Shown here: positions 25,380-33,546 of the stretch, piece after piece
Position numbering within the stretch: position 1 is the first letter of the stretch
How the letters are laid out: each line of letters opens with the position of its first letter
Assembly: GCA_902825845.1 (NCBI GenBank)
Contig: CADECM010000059.1
Coordinates: 1-37,745 of the forward strand
Direction: 5' to 3'
Source: an uncultured beta proteobacterium
GTDB lineage: Bacteria; Pseudomonadota; Gammaproteobacteria; Burkholderiales; SG8-41
Length of the DNA: 37,745 nt
Program-made: the position numbers and the translations under genes
The notes under the pieces: model-generated
Told to the model about the DNA's origin: nothing
Seen by the model: the letters and a program-made list of their open reading frames with translations, nothing else
The model's database searches: none

Positions 25380-25414
25380 TGCCGCCTGCTGCTGCGGCTT
25401 CTTCAGGCGCTCGT

Positions 25415-27385
25415 CTACTGCGTCAACGATTGCGTGAGTTCGCGCATCTCCGCCAACTGCGCGGCATCGCCTTCACGTTCGACCTCGCGCAGCAGCTCCA
25501 ATGCACCTTCCTTGTCGCCCATTTCCCGATAGGCGCGCGCCAGCAACAGTTTCTTCTCGACCTCTTCGCGCAAGGAGTCCGCCGCCGCCGCACTTGGTGC
25601 ATCGTCCAGTTTCACGTCGACGATGCCGGGAAGGTCAATCTTGAAATCCAGGCCGGGGTGATCCTGCGGTGCTGTCGCGGCGGGCGTTGCCGGTGCGGCA
25701 GCCGCCGGCACGCTCGCCGCCGGCAATTCAAAATTGATGTCCGGCAGCGGTTCGATGGGGGCAGGCGCCGGGGCCGGTGTGGCGCCGGGACGCACCAGCA
25801 CCAGGGTCTTCTCCATGTCGATGCTGTTGCCGTGATCTTCCAGTTGCAGGTCATCCGCGCCGCTCACTGTCACAGGCGGCGGCGCAAGCTCGGCACCGTG
25901 CGGCGCGGCATCGCCGGTGGGCGAATAAAGCGCATGGCCGGGATCCAGCGCGTACCCCATCGTCATGACCCGTTTCCAGGCATCGCCCAGGCCGCCGGTC
26001 TGTTTGTGCACGCGCCCGGCGAGCTGGTTAAAGCCATCCTTATCGCCGCGCTGCGCGAGAATTTCCAACAACTGCAGCAGAATATCTTCGCGTCCGGGCT
26101 GCCGGCTCAGCGCTTCGCGCAGAATAGTCTCGGCCTGTTCGCTCTGCCCGTATTCGATGTGCACTCTGGCTTCGTCGAGCGGATCGACCATGTCGGTGAC
26201 GCTCGCCACCGAAGGTTCCATTGACGTTGTGTCGAAGCGATCCGCGACGGGCACTGCAACCGCAACCGGACGCGCAGGCACGACTTGCGGCACGTCAGCC
26301 GCTACCACCTGCGCCGGCGCGGGCGACAGCGTGACCGTCGGCTCAATTGCAGCAACAGGCGATTCGACGCGGCGGCGCCACACCCACAAACCCCCGGCAA
26401 GCGCCAGCAGCGCGGCCAGCGCGCCGCCCAGCCACAACAGCAAATTCGAACTGGAACTGGCGCCGCCCCGTTGTAACGATGGTGGCGATGGTGGCGATGG
26501 TGGCGCTATCGATGCCTCGGGCGCGGCAGCGGGGACAGGCTTCGCGGCAGGCGTAACCGCCGCGGCATCCGGCGCCGGCTTGGGCGGCTCGGTGGCTACC
26601 GGCGCGCTCTCGTTGGCGACGGGCGCAGCGGCTGGAGCAGGTGCTGCCACGGGGGCAGCGGGTGCGGCCTGTGCCACTACGGTTTTAGCCGGTTCCTTCG
26701 GTACGTCAGCCGTGCGCAGCGACGGCGCGGCGGGCGCGGGCGTCACCGGCGTGGGCGCGGTCGCTTGGGTGGAATACCTCGCTTGCGGCCGCGGTGCGGG
26801 TGACGCTGCCGGCGCGCGCGGCGGCAGCGCTTCCGGCCTGGCGACCGGCGCCGCCGCAATCGGTGCCGCGGAAGATGCCGCGGCTTCCGCCATGGCTCGC
26901 GATGCTTCGGGCAGATCCAGCAACGCCGCATAAGCGCGCTTAAGCTTGACCTCCTGTCCGGTCACTTCAACCAGCACATCGAGGTAAGGCTCGTGCACAG
27001 GGCGCAGTGAAGTAACCCGAATATACGACGTGCCGTTGGCGCGCCGTTGCACGGCCAGGCGCAATGCATTCAGCGCGGGATCAAACCGCAGACTCGCTGA
27101 TTCGTAGGCGGCGGTAGGCGCTAGATTGACCTTGAGCGACGCCAGATCATCGCGGCTCGCATTGATGAGATCGATTTCGGCGGCGAACGGCTGTCCCACA
27201 TGCGACAGTACCTTCATACGGCCCAGACCCAGCGCTTGCACAACGCCGGCATGGGACAGCAGTACGAGCAACGCCGCAGCCATCCATTTGCGAGGTGCGA
27301 TATTCCGCGGGTGTTGCGGGTCGGGGCGTAGGTTTGTCATTTGTGGCAAGTGTAATCCCTCCATCCCGGCACATTCTCGTAACAT
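25415..27385 (-). CDS. fimV: FimV-family inner-membrane protein
   Basis: FimV-type proteins help assemble type IV pilus/type II secretion machinery and polar organisation. This one has an N-terminal hydrophobic signal segment (about residues 35-50, MAAALLVLLSHAGVVQA), the FimV domain (LGLGRMKVLSHVGQPFAAEIDL to about residue 142), a long Ala/Pro-rich linker with PPSPPSPP, a membrane helix at about 314-336, and C-terminal TPR-like helices ending in KLLLARAYREMGDKEGALELL. I see no LysM domain, which many FimV proteins carry. The start is uncertain: ATG at 27385 has TAGGAT eight bases upstream; ATG at 27340 would give a shorter leader. It is not beside the usual asd/truA genes. Confidence 0.85.
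   Translation of the reverse strand: MLRECAGMEGLHLPQMTNLRPDPQHPRNIAPRKWMAAALLVLLSHAGVVQALGLGRMKVLSHVGQPFAAEIDLINASRDDLASLKVNLAPTAAYESASLRFDPALNALRLAVQRRANGTSYIRVTSLRPVHEPYLDVLVEVTGQEVKLKRAYAALLDLPEASRAMAEAAASSAAPIAAAPVARPEALPPRAPAASPAPRPQARYSTQATAPTPVTPAPAAPSLRTADVPKEPAKTVVAQAAPAAPVAAPAPAAAPVANESAPVATEPPKPAPDAAAVTPAAKPVPAAAPEASIAPPSPPSPPSLQRGGASSSSNLLLWLGGALAALLALAGGLWVWRRRVESPVAAIEPTVTLSPAPAQVVAADVPQVVPARPVAVAVPVADRFDTTSMEPSVASVTDMVDPLDEARVHIEYGQSEQAETILREALSRQPGREDILLQLLEILAQRGDKDGFNQLAGRVHKQTGGLGDAWKRVMTMGYALDPGHALYSPTGDAAPHGAELAPPPVTVSGADDLQLEDHGNSIDMEKTLVLVRPGATPAPAPAPIEPLPDINFELPAASVPAAAAPATPAATAPQDHPGLDFKIDLPGIVDVKLDDAPSAAAADSLREEVEKKLLLARAYREMGDKEGALELLREVEREGDAAQLAEMRELTQSLTQ
26477..26503. 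repeat. Three tandem 9-base repeats in fimV
   Basis: CGATGGTGG is repeated three times in tandem, in frame with fimV, and encodes the Pro-Pro-Ser repeat of the periplasmic linker. Repeat-number variation would change linker length by three residues per unit. Confidence 0.8.
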
Positions 27386-27503
27386 AATGCATATCCTACG
27401 TTAAAAACGGTATTTTTCCACGGTTTATGGCATTTCGGCGGTGTAAACCCCCAGCCACAGGTCGTCCGCCGCTCTACGCGGGCGCTGGTGGTATCGTTAC
27501 AGC

Positions 27504-27522
27504 TGACGCGACGTGAGCGTCA
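27504..27522. promoter_or_regulatory. Inverted repeat TGACGC-N7-GCGTCA upstream of ThDP gene
   Basis: A perfect dyad with 6-base arms lies 50 bases before the ATG at 27572, in the divergent fimV/ThDP-enzyme region. The size and position suit a dimeric repressor or activator site. No regulator gene is adjacent, so the partner is unknown. Confidence 0.35.
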
Positions 27523-27571
27523 TAACGGCAGCCATGGTTAAGCAAGACACTTTTGCAAGGGAGTGACAGCG

Positions 27572-29254
27572 ATGGCAGGCATATCCGCGGGGCAGGCAGT
27601 AATCGAAGCATTGGGGGCGGAAGGGGTCGAGTACGTGTTCGGTCTCGTCGGCACCACCACCAACACCATGGTGACGGCGTTATACGGCAGAAGCGATGTC
27701 CGCTTTCTCGACACGCGGCACGAGGAAGGCGCGGCGTTCATGGCCTACGGCTACACCCGCGCCTCGGGCAAGCCCGCGGTGTGCATGACCACGTCGGGGC
27801 CGGGAACGATCAACCTGCTGACCGGCGTTGCGCTCGCCTACAAGGGCCGCGCGCCGGTGGTGGTCATCGCCGGCGATGTCGAACGCGCCAATCTCGACCG
27901 CGACGGGGCACAGTCCTTCGATCTGGTGAACCTGTTCAAGCCGGTCACCTGTCTTGCGCGACATGCGCACCAGACCGAGCGCATTCCGCAAATGCTGCAT
28001 GACGCGTTTCGCGCCGCGATGGGCGGCAAGCGTGGCCCCGTGTTCATCAATATCCCGCGCGACCTGCTGGAACAGCAGACCATCGACGCCGATCTCGCAC
28101 GTCCGTCCTCCTACCGCGCGGTTGAATGGCGCATGCCCGGCGACCCGGACGCAATCCGGCGTGCCGTGACACTGCTGTCACAGGCGGAGCGGCCGCTGCT
28201 GCTTGCCGGCGGCGGCATCATCGACGGCGAAGCAAGCACGGAAGCGGTCGCGCTGGCGGAACTCGCCGGCATGGCCATGGTGCCCTCGTACGGCCACAAC
28301 GATGCGGTGCCGAACAGCCACGCGCTGTTTGTGGGCACGCCGGGCAATCGCGGCGCACCGGAAGCGCTGGAAGCGATCCACCGCGCCGATGTGATTCTGG
28401 CGCTGGGCTCGCGCCTGAATCAGCACACCACGCACTGGGACTACAGCACGCTGAACCCGAAAACGCGCATCATTCAAGTCGATATCGACGCGCAGGAAGT
28501 CGGCCGCAATCACGCGGTGGAAGTGGGTATCGTGGGCGACGCCAAGGCGGTGGCGCAACAGTTGCTGCAGGCGCTGAAGGGCGCGCAGCAGAATTCGCGG
28601 ACCGCGTGGCGCGCGGAAATCGCCGCGCTCAAGTCGCGCCGCAAGGCGCGGCTGGAAGCAGAAAACACGCTGGCCGGCGACCCGATGATGCCGCAGCGCG
28701 TGTTTCCGGAATTGCGCAAGGCCCTGCCGCCCGAATGCATGGTGACGCTGGACGCGGGCATCGCGCCCGGACTGAGCTATGACCGCCTGGATTTCGAGGT
28801 GCCGCGCACCTTCTTCAATTACTCGGGACATGGCGGGTTGGGCATGGGCTATGCCACCGCGCTGGGCACCAAGCTCGGCCGTCCGGAGCGCCCCGCCCTC
28901 AGCATTCAGGGCGACGGCGGATTTCTGTATACGTCGCAGGAAATCAACACCGCGGTGCGCCATCGCATCCCGCTGGTGAGCATTGTGCTCAACAATAGCT
29001 GTCACGGCGCGGAAAAGGCGCAGCAACAGCGCCACTACGACGGGCGCTATGTGGGTGTGGATCTGGTCAACCCGCGCTTTGACCGGCTGGCCGAGGTGTA
29101 CGGCGCGCGCGGCTTTTACGTTACGCGTCCGCAGGACATCGCGGAAACCGTTGCCGCCGCATTCAAAACGGACATGCCGTGCGTGATCGAAATACCGGTC
29201 GCGGAGTACTTCCCCACGGCAGCCAAATTACCCGGCGCCGCGGGCGCGCATTGA
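27572..29254 (+). CDS. ThDP-dependent enzyme, acetolactate synthase-like superfamily
   Basis: This is a 560-residue three-domain ThDP enzyme. Catalytic Glu51 is in DTRHEEGAAFMAYGYTRASG, the PYR domain continues with TTSGPGTINLLTGVALAYKGRAPVVVIAGD (given as part of the block), the central domain starts near 190, and the ThDP motif runs from GDGGF (447) to LNNSCHGAEK (473-482). The HGAEKAQQQ segment recalls the WGAEKKNQ block of sulfoacetaldehyde acetyltransferase, but the rest is closer to generic acetolactate-synthase-like decarboxylases or ligases. The ATG has AGGGAG eight bases upstream; a GTG three codons earlier overlaps it. It converges on the Bug gene. Substrate is unknown. Confidence 0.8.
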   Translation: MAGISAGQAVIEALGAEGVEYVFGLVGTTTNTMVTALYGRSDVRFLDTRHEEGAAFMAYGYTRASGKPAVCMTTSGPGTINLLTGVALAYKGRAPVVVIAGDVERANLDRDGAQSFDLVNLFKPVTCLARHAHQTERIPQMLHDAFRAAMGGKRGPVFINIPRDLLEQQTIDADLARPSSYRAVEWRMPGDPDAIRRAVTLLSQAERPLLLAGGGIIDGEASTEAVALAELAGMAMVPSYGHNDAVPNSHALFVGTPGNRGAPEALEAIHRADVILALGSRLNQHTTHWDYSTLNPKTRIIQVDIDAQEVGRNHAVEVGIVGDAKAVAQQLLQALKGAQQNSRTAWRAEIAALKSRRKARLEAENTLAGDPMMPQRVFPELRKALPPECMVTLDAGIAPGLSYDRLDFEVPRTFFNYSGHGGLGMGYATALGTKLGRPERPALSIQGDGGFLYTSQEINTAVRHRIPLVSIVLNNSCHGAEKAQQQRHYDGRYVGVDLVNPRFDRLAEVYGARGFYVTRPQDIAETVAAAFKTDMPCVIEIPVAEYFPTAAKLPGAAGAH

Positions 29255-29280
29255 CGCCCGGCGCAGGCCGGTCGACAAGG

Positions 29281-30273
29281 TCAGTGCAGCACCAGCACGG
29301 CGTCCTTCGCGAGTTTGCGCCACTTGGCAATTTCGGAACGGATATGCGCGCCGAACTGGTCCGGCGTGCTGCCGACCGGCGTCGACCCTTCGCCGCTGAA
29401 GCGCTTGGCCACTTCCGGCGATTTGACCGCTTCCGCGATCGCAGCGGCCAACTTGTCGACGATCGGCCGCGGCACTTTGGCAGCGGTAATGATGCCGTAC
29501 CACTGGTCGACCTCATAGCCGGGCAGACCCGCTTCGGCAACCGTCGGCAACTCGGGCGCGCTGGACGCGCGCTTTAGCGTGCTGACCGCGAGTGGCCGCA
29601 AACGGCCGGCCTTGTAATGGCCGCGCGAGCTGAGCAGGGTACCGAAGCCCACCTGAATATTGCCCGCCAGCGCGTCGGCTATCGCGGCAGCGCCGCCTTT
29701 GTAGGGGACGTGCACCATCTTGACCTTGCCGAGGTAGTTGAACATCTCGCCGGCGAAATGCTGCAGGCCGCCGGTGCCGGAAGAACCGAAATTCAGCTTG
29801 CCGGGATTGGCCTTCGCGTAGCTGACGAGTTCCTGGACGGATTTTGCCGGCACTGAAGGATGCACATACACAACGTAAAACAGCGACGTGGCCTGTGAAA
29901 TCGCCTGCAGGTCGCGCGTGAGGTCGTATTTGAGCTTGGTGTTGGTTGCCGAATTCACCGAATGCGACGCCGATATCAGGCAGATGGTGTAGCCGTCGGG
30001 CGCGGCTGCCGCGGTCAGCTCCACGCCGATTGAGCCAGCCGCTCCGGTACGATTGTCCACAACAACCTGCTGTTTCCAGTGTTCCGTCAGTTTGGCCGCG
30101 ACGGCGCGGGCCGTGATGTCGGTGCCGCCACCCGGGACGAACGGCGCGATGAAACGAATCGGTTTGGACGGGAACTTGTCGGCTTCCGGCGTGGCCGCGC
30201 CGGCCGCGGGAATGCAGACCCCCGCCAGGACCAGCATTAACAGTTTGTGATTGAGTAAACGCGCTGCAGTCAT
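29281..30273 (-). CDS. Bug/TctC-family periplasmic binding protein
   Basis: This is a 330-residue periplasmic solute-binding protein of the Bug family, abundant in Betaproteobacteria and usually binding carboxylates. A signal peptide covers about residues 1-26 (ending AAGAA). The family motifs are KPIRFIAPFVPGGGTDITAR, VVVDNRTGAAGSIGVE, and NFGSSGTGGLQHFAGEMF with VPYKGGAAAIADALAG. AAGGAGG lies four bases before the ATG. No TctA/TctB membrane genes are nearby, a common situation for Bug proteins. It is last in the leftward CoA-transferase/thiolase operon, after a 168-base gap in which I see no gene, so it may bind the compound that operon degrades. Confidence 0.9.
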   Translation of the reverse strand: MTAARLLNHKLLMLVLAGVCIPAAGAATPEADKFPSKPIRFIAPFVPGGGTDITARAVAAKLTEHWKQQVVVDNRTGAAGSIGVELTAAAAPDGYTICLISASHSVNSATNTKLKYDLTRDLQAISQATSLFYVVYVHPSVPAKSVQELVSYAKANPGKLNFGSSGTGGLQHFAGEMFNYLGKVKMVHVPYKGGAAAIADALAGNIQVGFGTLLSSRGHYKAGRLRPLAVSTLKRASSAPELPTVAEAGLPGYEVDQWYGIITAAKVPRPIVDKLAAAIAEAVKSPEVAKRFSGEGSTPVGSTPDQFGAHIRSEIAKWRKLAKDAVLVLH

Positions 30274-30441
30274 GCAACCTCCTTGTGAATATTGGCGCGC
30301 ATGATACCGGCAAACCGCCCGTCATGCGCATGCCCCGCCCCGCGCACGGTTTGGGGAACCGTGGTTGCAAAAGCCGGAAGGATTCGACGTGCGGCGGCCC
30401 CAATAATTTGCAAAGATCAGCGGTCGGTCACCGCCTGCTAC

Positions 30442-30855
30442 TCAGGTGGACGGGGGACCGAACACGGGCAAGTTGTACTCGCCGAATTTGTCCTGCCCGT
30501 CGGTCCATTGCAGCGTCAGCACCATGCCTTCACGCAGGTCGGCCACCTCAATGCCGACCGGGTATGAGACAAACAACGGTCCTTCATCAAGCTCGAGTGC
30601 GATCGAGGTGTGCGGCGCCGGATACTCGGGAAAATAGGCGCGGCGAAACGTGGTCCACGACAATACCTTGCCGCGTCCACCCATCGGCGCCCATTCGAAA
30701 TTGTCGGACAGACAGGCGTCGCAGGTCGGTCCCGGCGGCCAGCGGAACTTGCTGCAATCGGAACATTTCTGCAGGCGGAATTCCTTTTTCTGAGTATAGT
30801 TCCAGAACTGCTGCGCATACGGATCCATCGAGCGGATCGGACGTGGTGTAGCCAT
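30442..30855 (-). CDS. DUF35 zinc-ribbon/OB-fold protein
   Basis: This is a 137-residue protein with a rubredoxin-like zinc ribbon (Cys31, Cys34, Cys45, Cys48 in KCSDCSKF and TCDACLS) followed by a DUF35 OB fold (GRGKVLSWTTFRRAYFPEY, then HTSIALELDEGPLFVSYPVG). DUF35 proteins commonly form complexes with thiolase-fold partners, for example ChsH2 with Ltp2 in steroid side-chain retro-aldol cleavage. The gene starts 3 bases after the stop of the thiolase-like gene, with GGGAG eight bases before its ATG, so the two are almost certainly co-translated partners. Confidence 0.9.
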   Translation of the reverse strand: MATPRPIRSMDPYAQQFWNYTQKKEFRLQKCSDCSKFRWPPGPTCDACLSDNFEWAPMGGRGKVLSWTTFRRAYFPEYPAPHTSIALELDEGPLFVSYPVGIEVADLREGMVLTLQWTDGQDKFGEYNLPVFGPPST

Positions 30856-30858
30856 CTC

Positions 30859-32064
30859 TCACGCTCCCTTGGTGTAGATGATACTTTTGCACTTGCCGGC
30901 GACGTCGTGCACGTATTGCCCGACCTCGGCGCCTTCAACCTGGCGCGCGCCCAGTCCGCCGCGCAGTTGGCGCACCAGTTCGGGCTGGTGGTTCCAGCTT
31001 TGCATGTAGCTTTCGGACAGCATGCCGCCGCTGGTGTTGCACGGCAGTTCGCCGCCGATTTCGATGCGCCCGTTCTGCACGAATGCGCCGCCTTCGCCCT
31101 CCTTGCAAAAGCCGAAGCCTTCGAGCGAGGCCAGCAGATGCACGCTGAAGCTGTCGTAGGTGGCGAACACATCGATGTCCTTCGGTGTCACGCCGGCCAT
31201 CGGGTAGACCTGTGACGCCACGCCGTGATGCGCGGTGTGGTAAAAATCCTTCAAGCGTGGCCGCAATTGCGTGGCGTCGACGTTTTGTTCGGACCAGCCG
31301 ATGGCGCTCACCATCACCGGCTTTTGCTTGAGGTCCTTTGCCATGTCGGCGCGGCGCACGATGATGGCGACACCGCCATCATTGATCAGGCAATAGTCAA
31401 ACAGGCGCAGCGGCTCCGCCACATAACGCGCCTTCAGGTAATCGTCGATGGTGATCGGCTTGCCGTACATCACCGCGTTGGGGTTCAGGCATGCGTGCTT
31501 GCGAAACGCCACAGGGATGGCGCCGAGTTGTTCCTCGGTGGTGCCGTAGAGCAGCTTGTGGCGCTGAAAAAACATCGCATACAGCGCACCCTGCGAGGTC
31601 ATGCCCCACGGCGCGTAGTAGAAGTAGGAGGTGATGCCGCCGCCCGTCACGCGCGTTCCGCCGTAGGCGGTATCCATCGAGCGCTGCGCATTGCCGTAGA
31701 CCAGTGCGACCGTGGTGCACAGGCCGCAGTTGATGGCCATGGTCGCTTCGATGATGCACTGCGCCGCATCGCCGGTGCCGCTCCAGCGCGGATTCATGCC
31801 CCACAGTTCGCTGGCGCGTTCGCCGGACAATGTCGGCCCCACGCACAAGCCATCGATGTCGTCTTTCTTCAGGCCCGCATCGTCAAGCGCGCGCTTCAAC
31901 GCACGTGACGCGAGCGTGTACGAGTCGTAACGCGCCTCGCCCTTTTTCATCGCCTGACCACCCTCGCCGCGATAGTCAGCGCCGTAGTCGGTTTCTCCCA
32001 CGCCGACAATGGCCACGGAATCCTTCAACGGTCCGAGGCGCTTGCGGTCAAAGATCTCAGCCAT
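30859..32064 (-). CDS. Thiolase-fold Ltp-like protein
   Basis: This is a 401-residue thiolase-superfamily protein of the lipid-transfer/SCP-x type (VAIVGVGETDYG, SRALKRALDDAGL, DGLCVGPTLSG). The standard thiolase nucleophile and CxGGG motifs are missing: the C-terminus ends in VAGKCKSIIYTKGA. It keeps the Ltp2-like block ATYDSFSVHLLASLEGFGFC (298-320) and NTSGGMLSESYMQSWNH (343-359), where Ltp2 retro-aldolases have active-site residues; Tyr353 may match a catalytic Tyr. With the adjacent DUF35 protein it probably forms an aldolase-like or thiolase-like complex on a CoA thioester. A retro-aldolase is favoured, but this is inference. Confidence 0.85.
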   Translation of the reverse strand: MAEIFDRKRLGPLKDSVAIVGVGETDYGADYRGEGGQAMKKGEARYDSYTLASRALKRALDDAGLKKDDIDGLCVGPTLSGERASELWGMNPRWSGTGDAAQCIIEATMAINCGLCTTVALVYGNAQRSMDTAYGGTRVTGGGITSYFYYAPWGMTSQGALYAMFFQRHKLLYGTTEEQLGAIPVAFRKHACLNPNAVMYGKPITIDDYLKARYVAEPLRLFDYCLINDGGVAIIVRRADMAKDLKQKPVMVSAIGWSEQNVDATQLRPRLKDFYHTAHHGVASQVYPMAGVTPKDIDVFATYDSFSVHLLASLEGFGFCKEGEGGAFVQNGRIEIGGELPCNTSGGMLSESYMQSWNHQPELVRQLRGGLGARQVEGAEVGQYVHDVAGKCKSIIYTKGA

Positions 32065-32084
32065 GGTGTTTCCTCTTCACGAAA

Positions 32085-32113
32085 ACCAAAAATTCAATAA
32101 AAACATATACTCA
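32085..32113 (-). repeat. AT-rich intergenic element, copy 7
   Basis: This copy lies upstream of the thiolase-like gene. On the minus strand it begins TGAGTATATGTTTTTATT, with one mismatch in the leading TAA but a perfect TGTTTTTA core and T-rich tail. Confidence 0.55.
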
Positions 32114-32169
32114 TGCAAGTATGGCGAGGACGTCTCAAGTCTAGAATAACGTCAAAACCTCAGCCACAA

Positions 32170-32230
32170 ATTTCACTGCTTAACGCAGATTTTTCCTGCG
32201 GTTAGTCCGTGTTCATCTGTGAAATCTGCG
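32170..32230. repeat. Inverted-repeat element with GCAGATTT/AAATCTGC arms
   Basis: The spacer between the CoA-transferase and thiolase-like genes contains CGCAGATTT (32184-32192) and its complement AAATCTGCG (32222-32230), plus an alternative pair ATTTCAC (32170-32176) and GTGAAAT (32219-32225). The phrase GTTCATCTGTGAAATCTGCGG resembles small intergenic repeats found dispersed in many bacterial genomes. It could fold in mRNA, separating the expression of the flanking operon genes. Confidence 0.45.
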
Positions 32231-32247
32231 GCAAAAGAGGCTGGGGT

Positions 32248-33546
32248 CTAGATGACCTTCCGTTCCTTAAGCCCCGCAATCTCCGCTTCACTCATGCCCA
32301 GCAATTCGCCAAACACATAGTCGTTGTGTTCCGCCAGCGTCGGCGCCCGTCCGTGCACATAGGCCGGCGTGCGCGAGAGCTTGGGGGGATACCCTTCATA
32401 CGGTACTTCGCCCAATTCGGGATGCTGGACGATCGGAAACACTTCGCGGTGTTGCAACTGTGGATCGTACTCCACACGATCTTCCGCGCTCTGTATCGCC
32501 GCCGCGATGATGCCCGCGTTCTGGCACTGGCGCATGATGTCGTAACGCCGCCGCGCACGCGTCCAGCGGCCGATGATCGCGTCGAGCTCATCCTGATGTT
32601 TGACGCGCGCTTCGTTGGTGGCGAACTTCGGGTCGAGCACGAGTTGCGGCTGCCCCATCAACGCGCACAGCGCCTCGAACTGCACCTGCGTTTCACAGGC
32701 AATGAATACCCACCAGTGCTGCCCGACGCGGTCGTTGCCCGAACAGCGGTAGGTGTTGTGCGGCGCCACCTGCGGGAACACCGCGCGATTGCCCGGCGGA
32801 AAATCCGCGCGCCGCGTGCCGCGGCCATTCACCTGATAATCGAGCAGGAAAGTGCCGACCATGGTCATCGCGCCCTCGGTCACCGAGTAATCGAGATACA
32901 TGCCCTTGCCGGTTTTCTTCGCCTGCATCAGCGCCTGCATCAGGCCCAGTCCGCCCATCCAGCCGCCCATCACGTCCAGATACGAGTAACCCCAGCCCGC
33001 TGGCGGCTGCCCGGGCAGGCCGGAGGCCAGTGTCAACCCTGACTGCGCCGCGGCGGTCGGGCCGAAGCTGCGGAAACCCTTCCACTCGCCCGTGTGCCCG
33101 AAGCCTGACGAACTCATGTAGACGATTTTCGGATTGATCTCGTGGATGCGTTCCCAGGTAAGGCCCCAGTTGGGGAACACTTCGGCGCTGAAGTTTTCGA
33201 CAATGGCATCGCATTTCGCTATCAGCTTTTCGACCAGCTTGATGCCTTCGGGATTGCGCGTGTTGAGGCTGATCGCAAGCTTGCCATGATGAAGGGTGTT
33301 GAAGTAGGGATCGGTGTACCACTTCTTGCCGCCCTGCACGTGGTTCGGCGTCTCGTCGTCGACGGTGAGGCTGCGGTGCACGGCAAAGCGATGGTCGTCA
33401 AAACCGCCGGCACGTTCGACGTGGATTACTTCGGCGCCGTAATGCGTGAGCAACCGCGGCGCCCACGGCCCCACGGTTTTCCAGGTGAAGTCGAGGACGC
33501 GGATGCCGCTCAGCACGCCTTTTTGTTTATGTGCAGCGTTGCTCAT
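32248..33546 (-). CDS. CaiB/BaiF CoA-transferase, catalytic-type subunit
   Basis: This is a class III CoA-transferase of 432 residues that moves CoA between carboxylic acids through an aspartyl-CoA thioester. The N-terminal Rossmann part has SGIRVLDFTWKTVGPWAPRLLTHYGAEVIHVE, then KLAISLNTRNPEG, DAIVENFSAEVF and MSSSGFGHTG. By eye alignment with formyl-CoA transferase, the catalytic Asp is Asp191 in SYLDVMGGWMGGLGLMQAL. The C-terminus has the usual PELGEVPYEGYP and LAEHNDYV. Its ATG overlaps the stop of the upstream CoA-transferase gene (ATGA), so the two are coupled and may form a heteromer. Substrates are unknown. Confidence 0.9.
   Translation of the reverse strand: MSNAAHKQKGVLSGIRVLDFTWKTVGPWAPRLLTHYGAEVIHVERAGGFDDHRFAVHRSLTVDDETPNHVQGGKKWYTDPYFNTLHHGKLAISLNTRNPEGIKLVEKLIAKCDAIVENFSAEVFPNWGLTWERIHEINPKIVYMSSSGFGHTGEWKGFRSFGPTAAAQSGLTLASGLPGQPPAGWGYSYLDVMGGWMGGLGLMQALMQAKKTGKGMYLDYSVTEGAMTMVGTFLLDYQVNGRGTRRADFPPGNRAVFPQVAPHNTYRCSGNDRVGQHWWVFIACETQVQFEALCALMGQPQLVLDPKFATNEARVKHQDELDAIIGRWTRARRRYDIMRQCQNAGIIAAAIQSAEDRVEYDPQLQHREVFPIVQHPELGEVPYEGYPPKLSRTPAYVHGRAPTLAEHNDYVFGELLGMSEAEIAGLKERKVI

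Noticed and set aside
26477..26503. CRISPR-like or mobile repeat
   Set aside because: The three 9-base repeats are in frame in fimV and encode a Pro-rich linker.
27396..27418. A ninth AT-rich element copy near GTTAAAAACGGTATTTTT
   Set aside because: It lacks the invariant TGwTTTTA core on either strand and aligns poorly.
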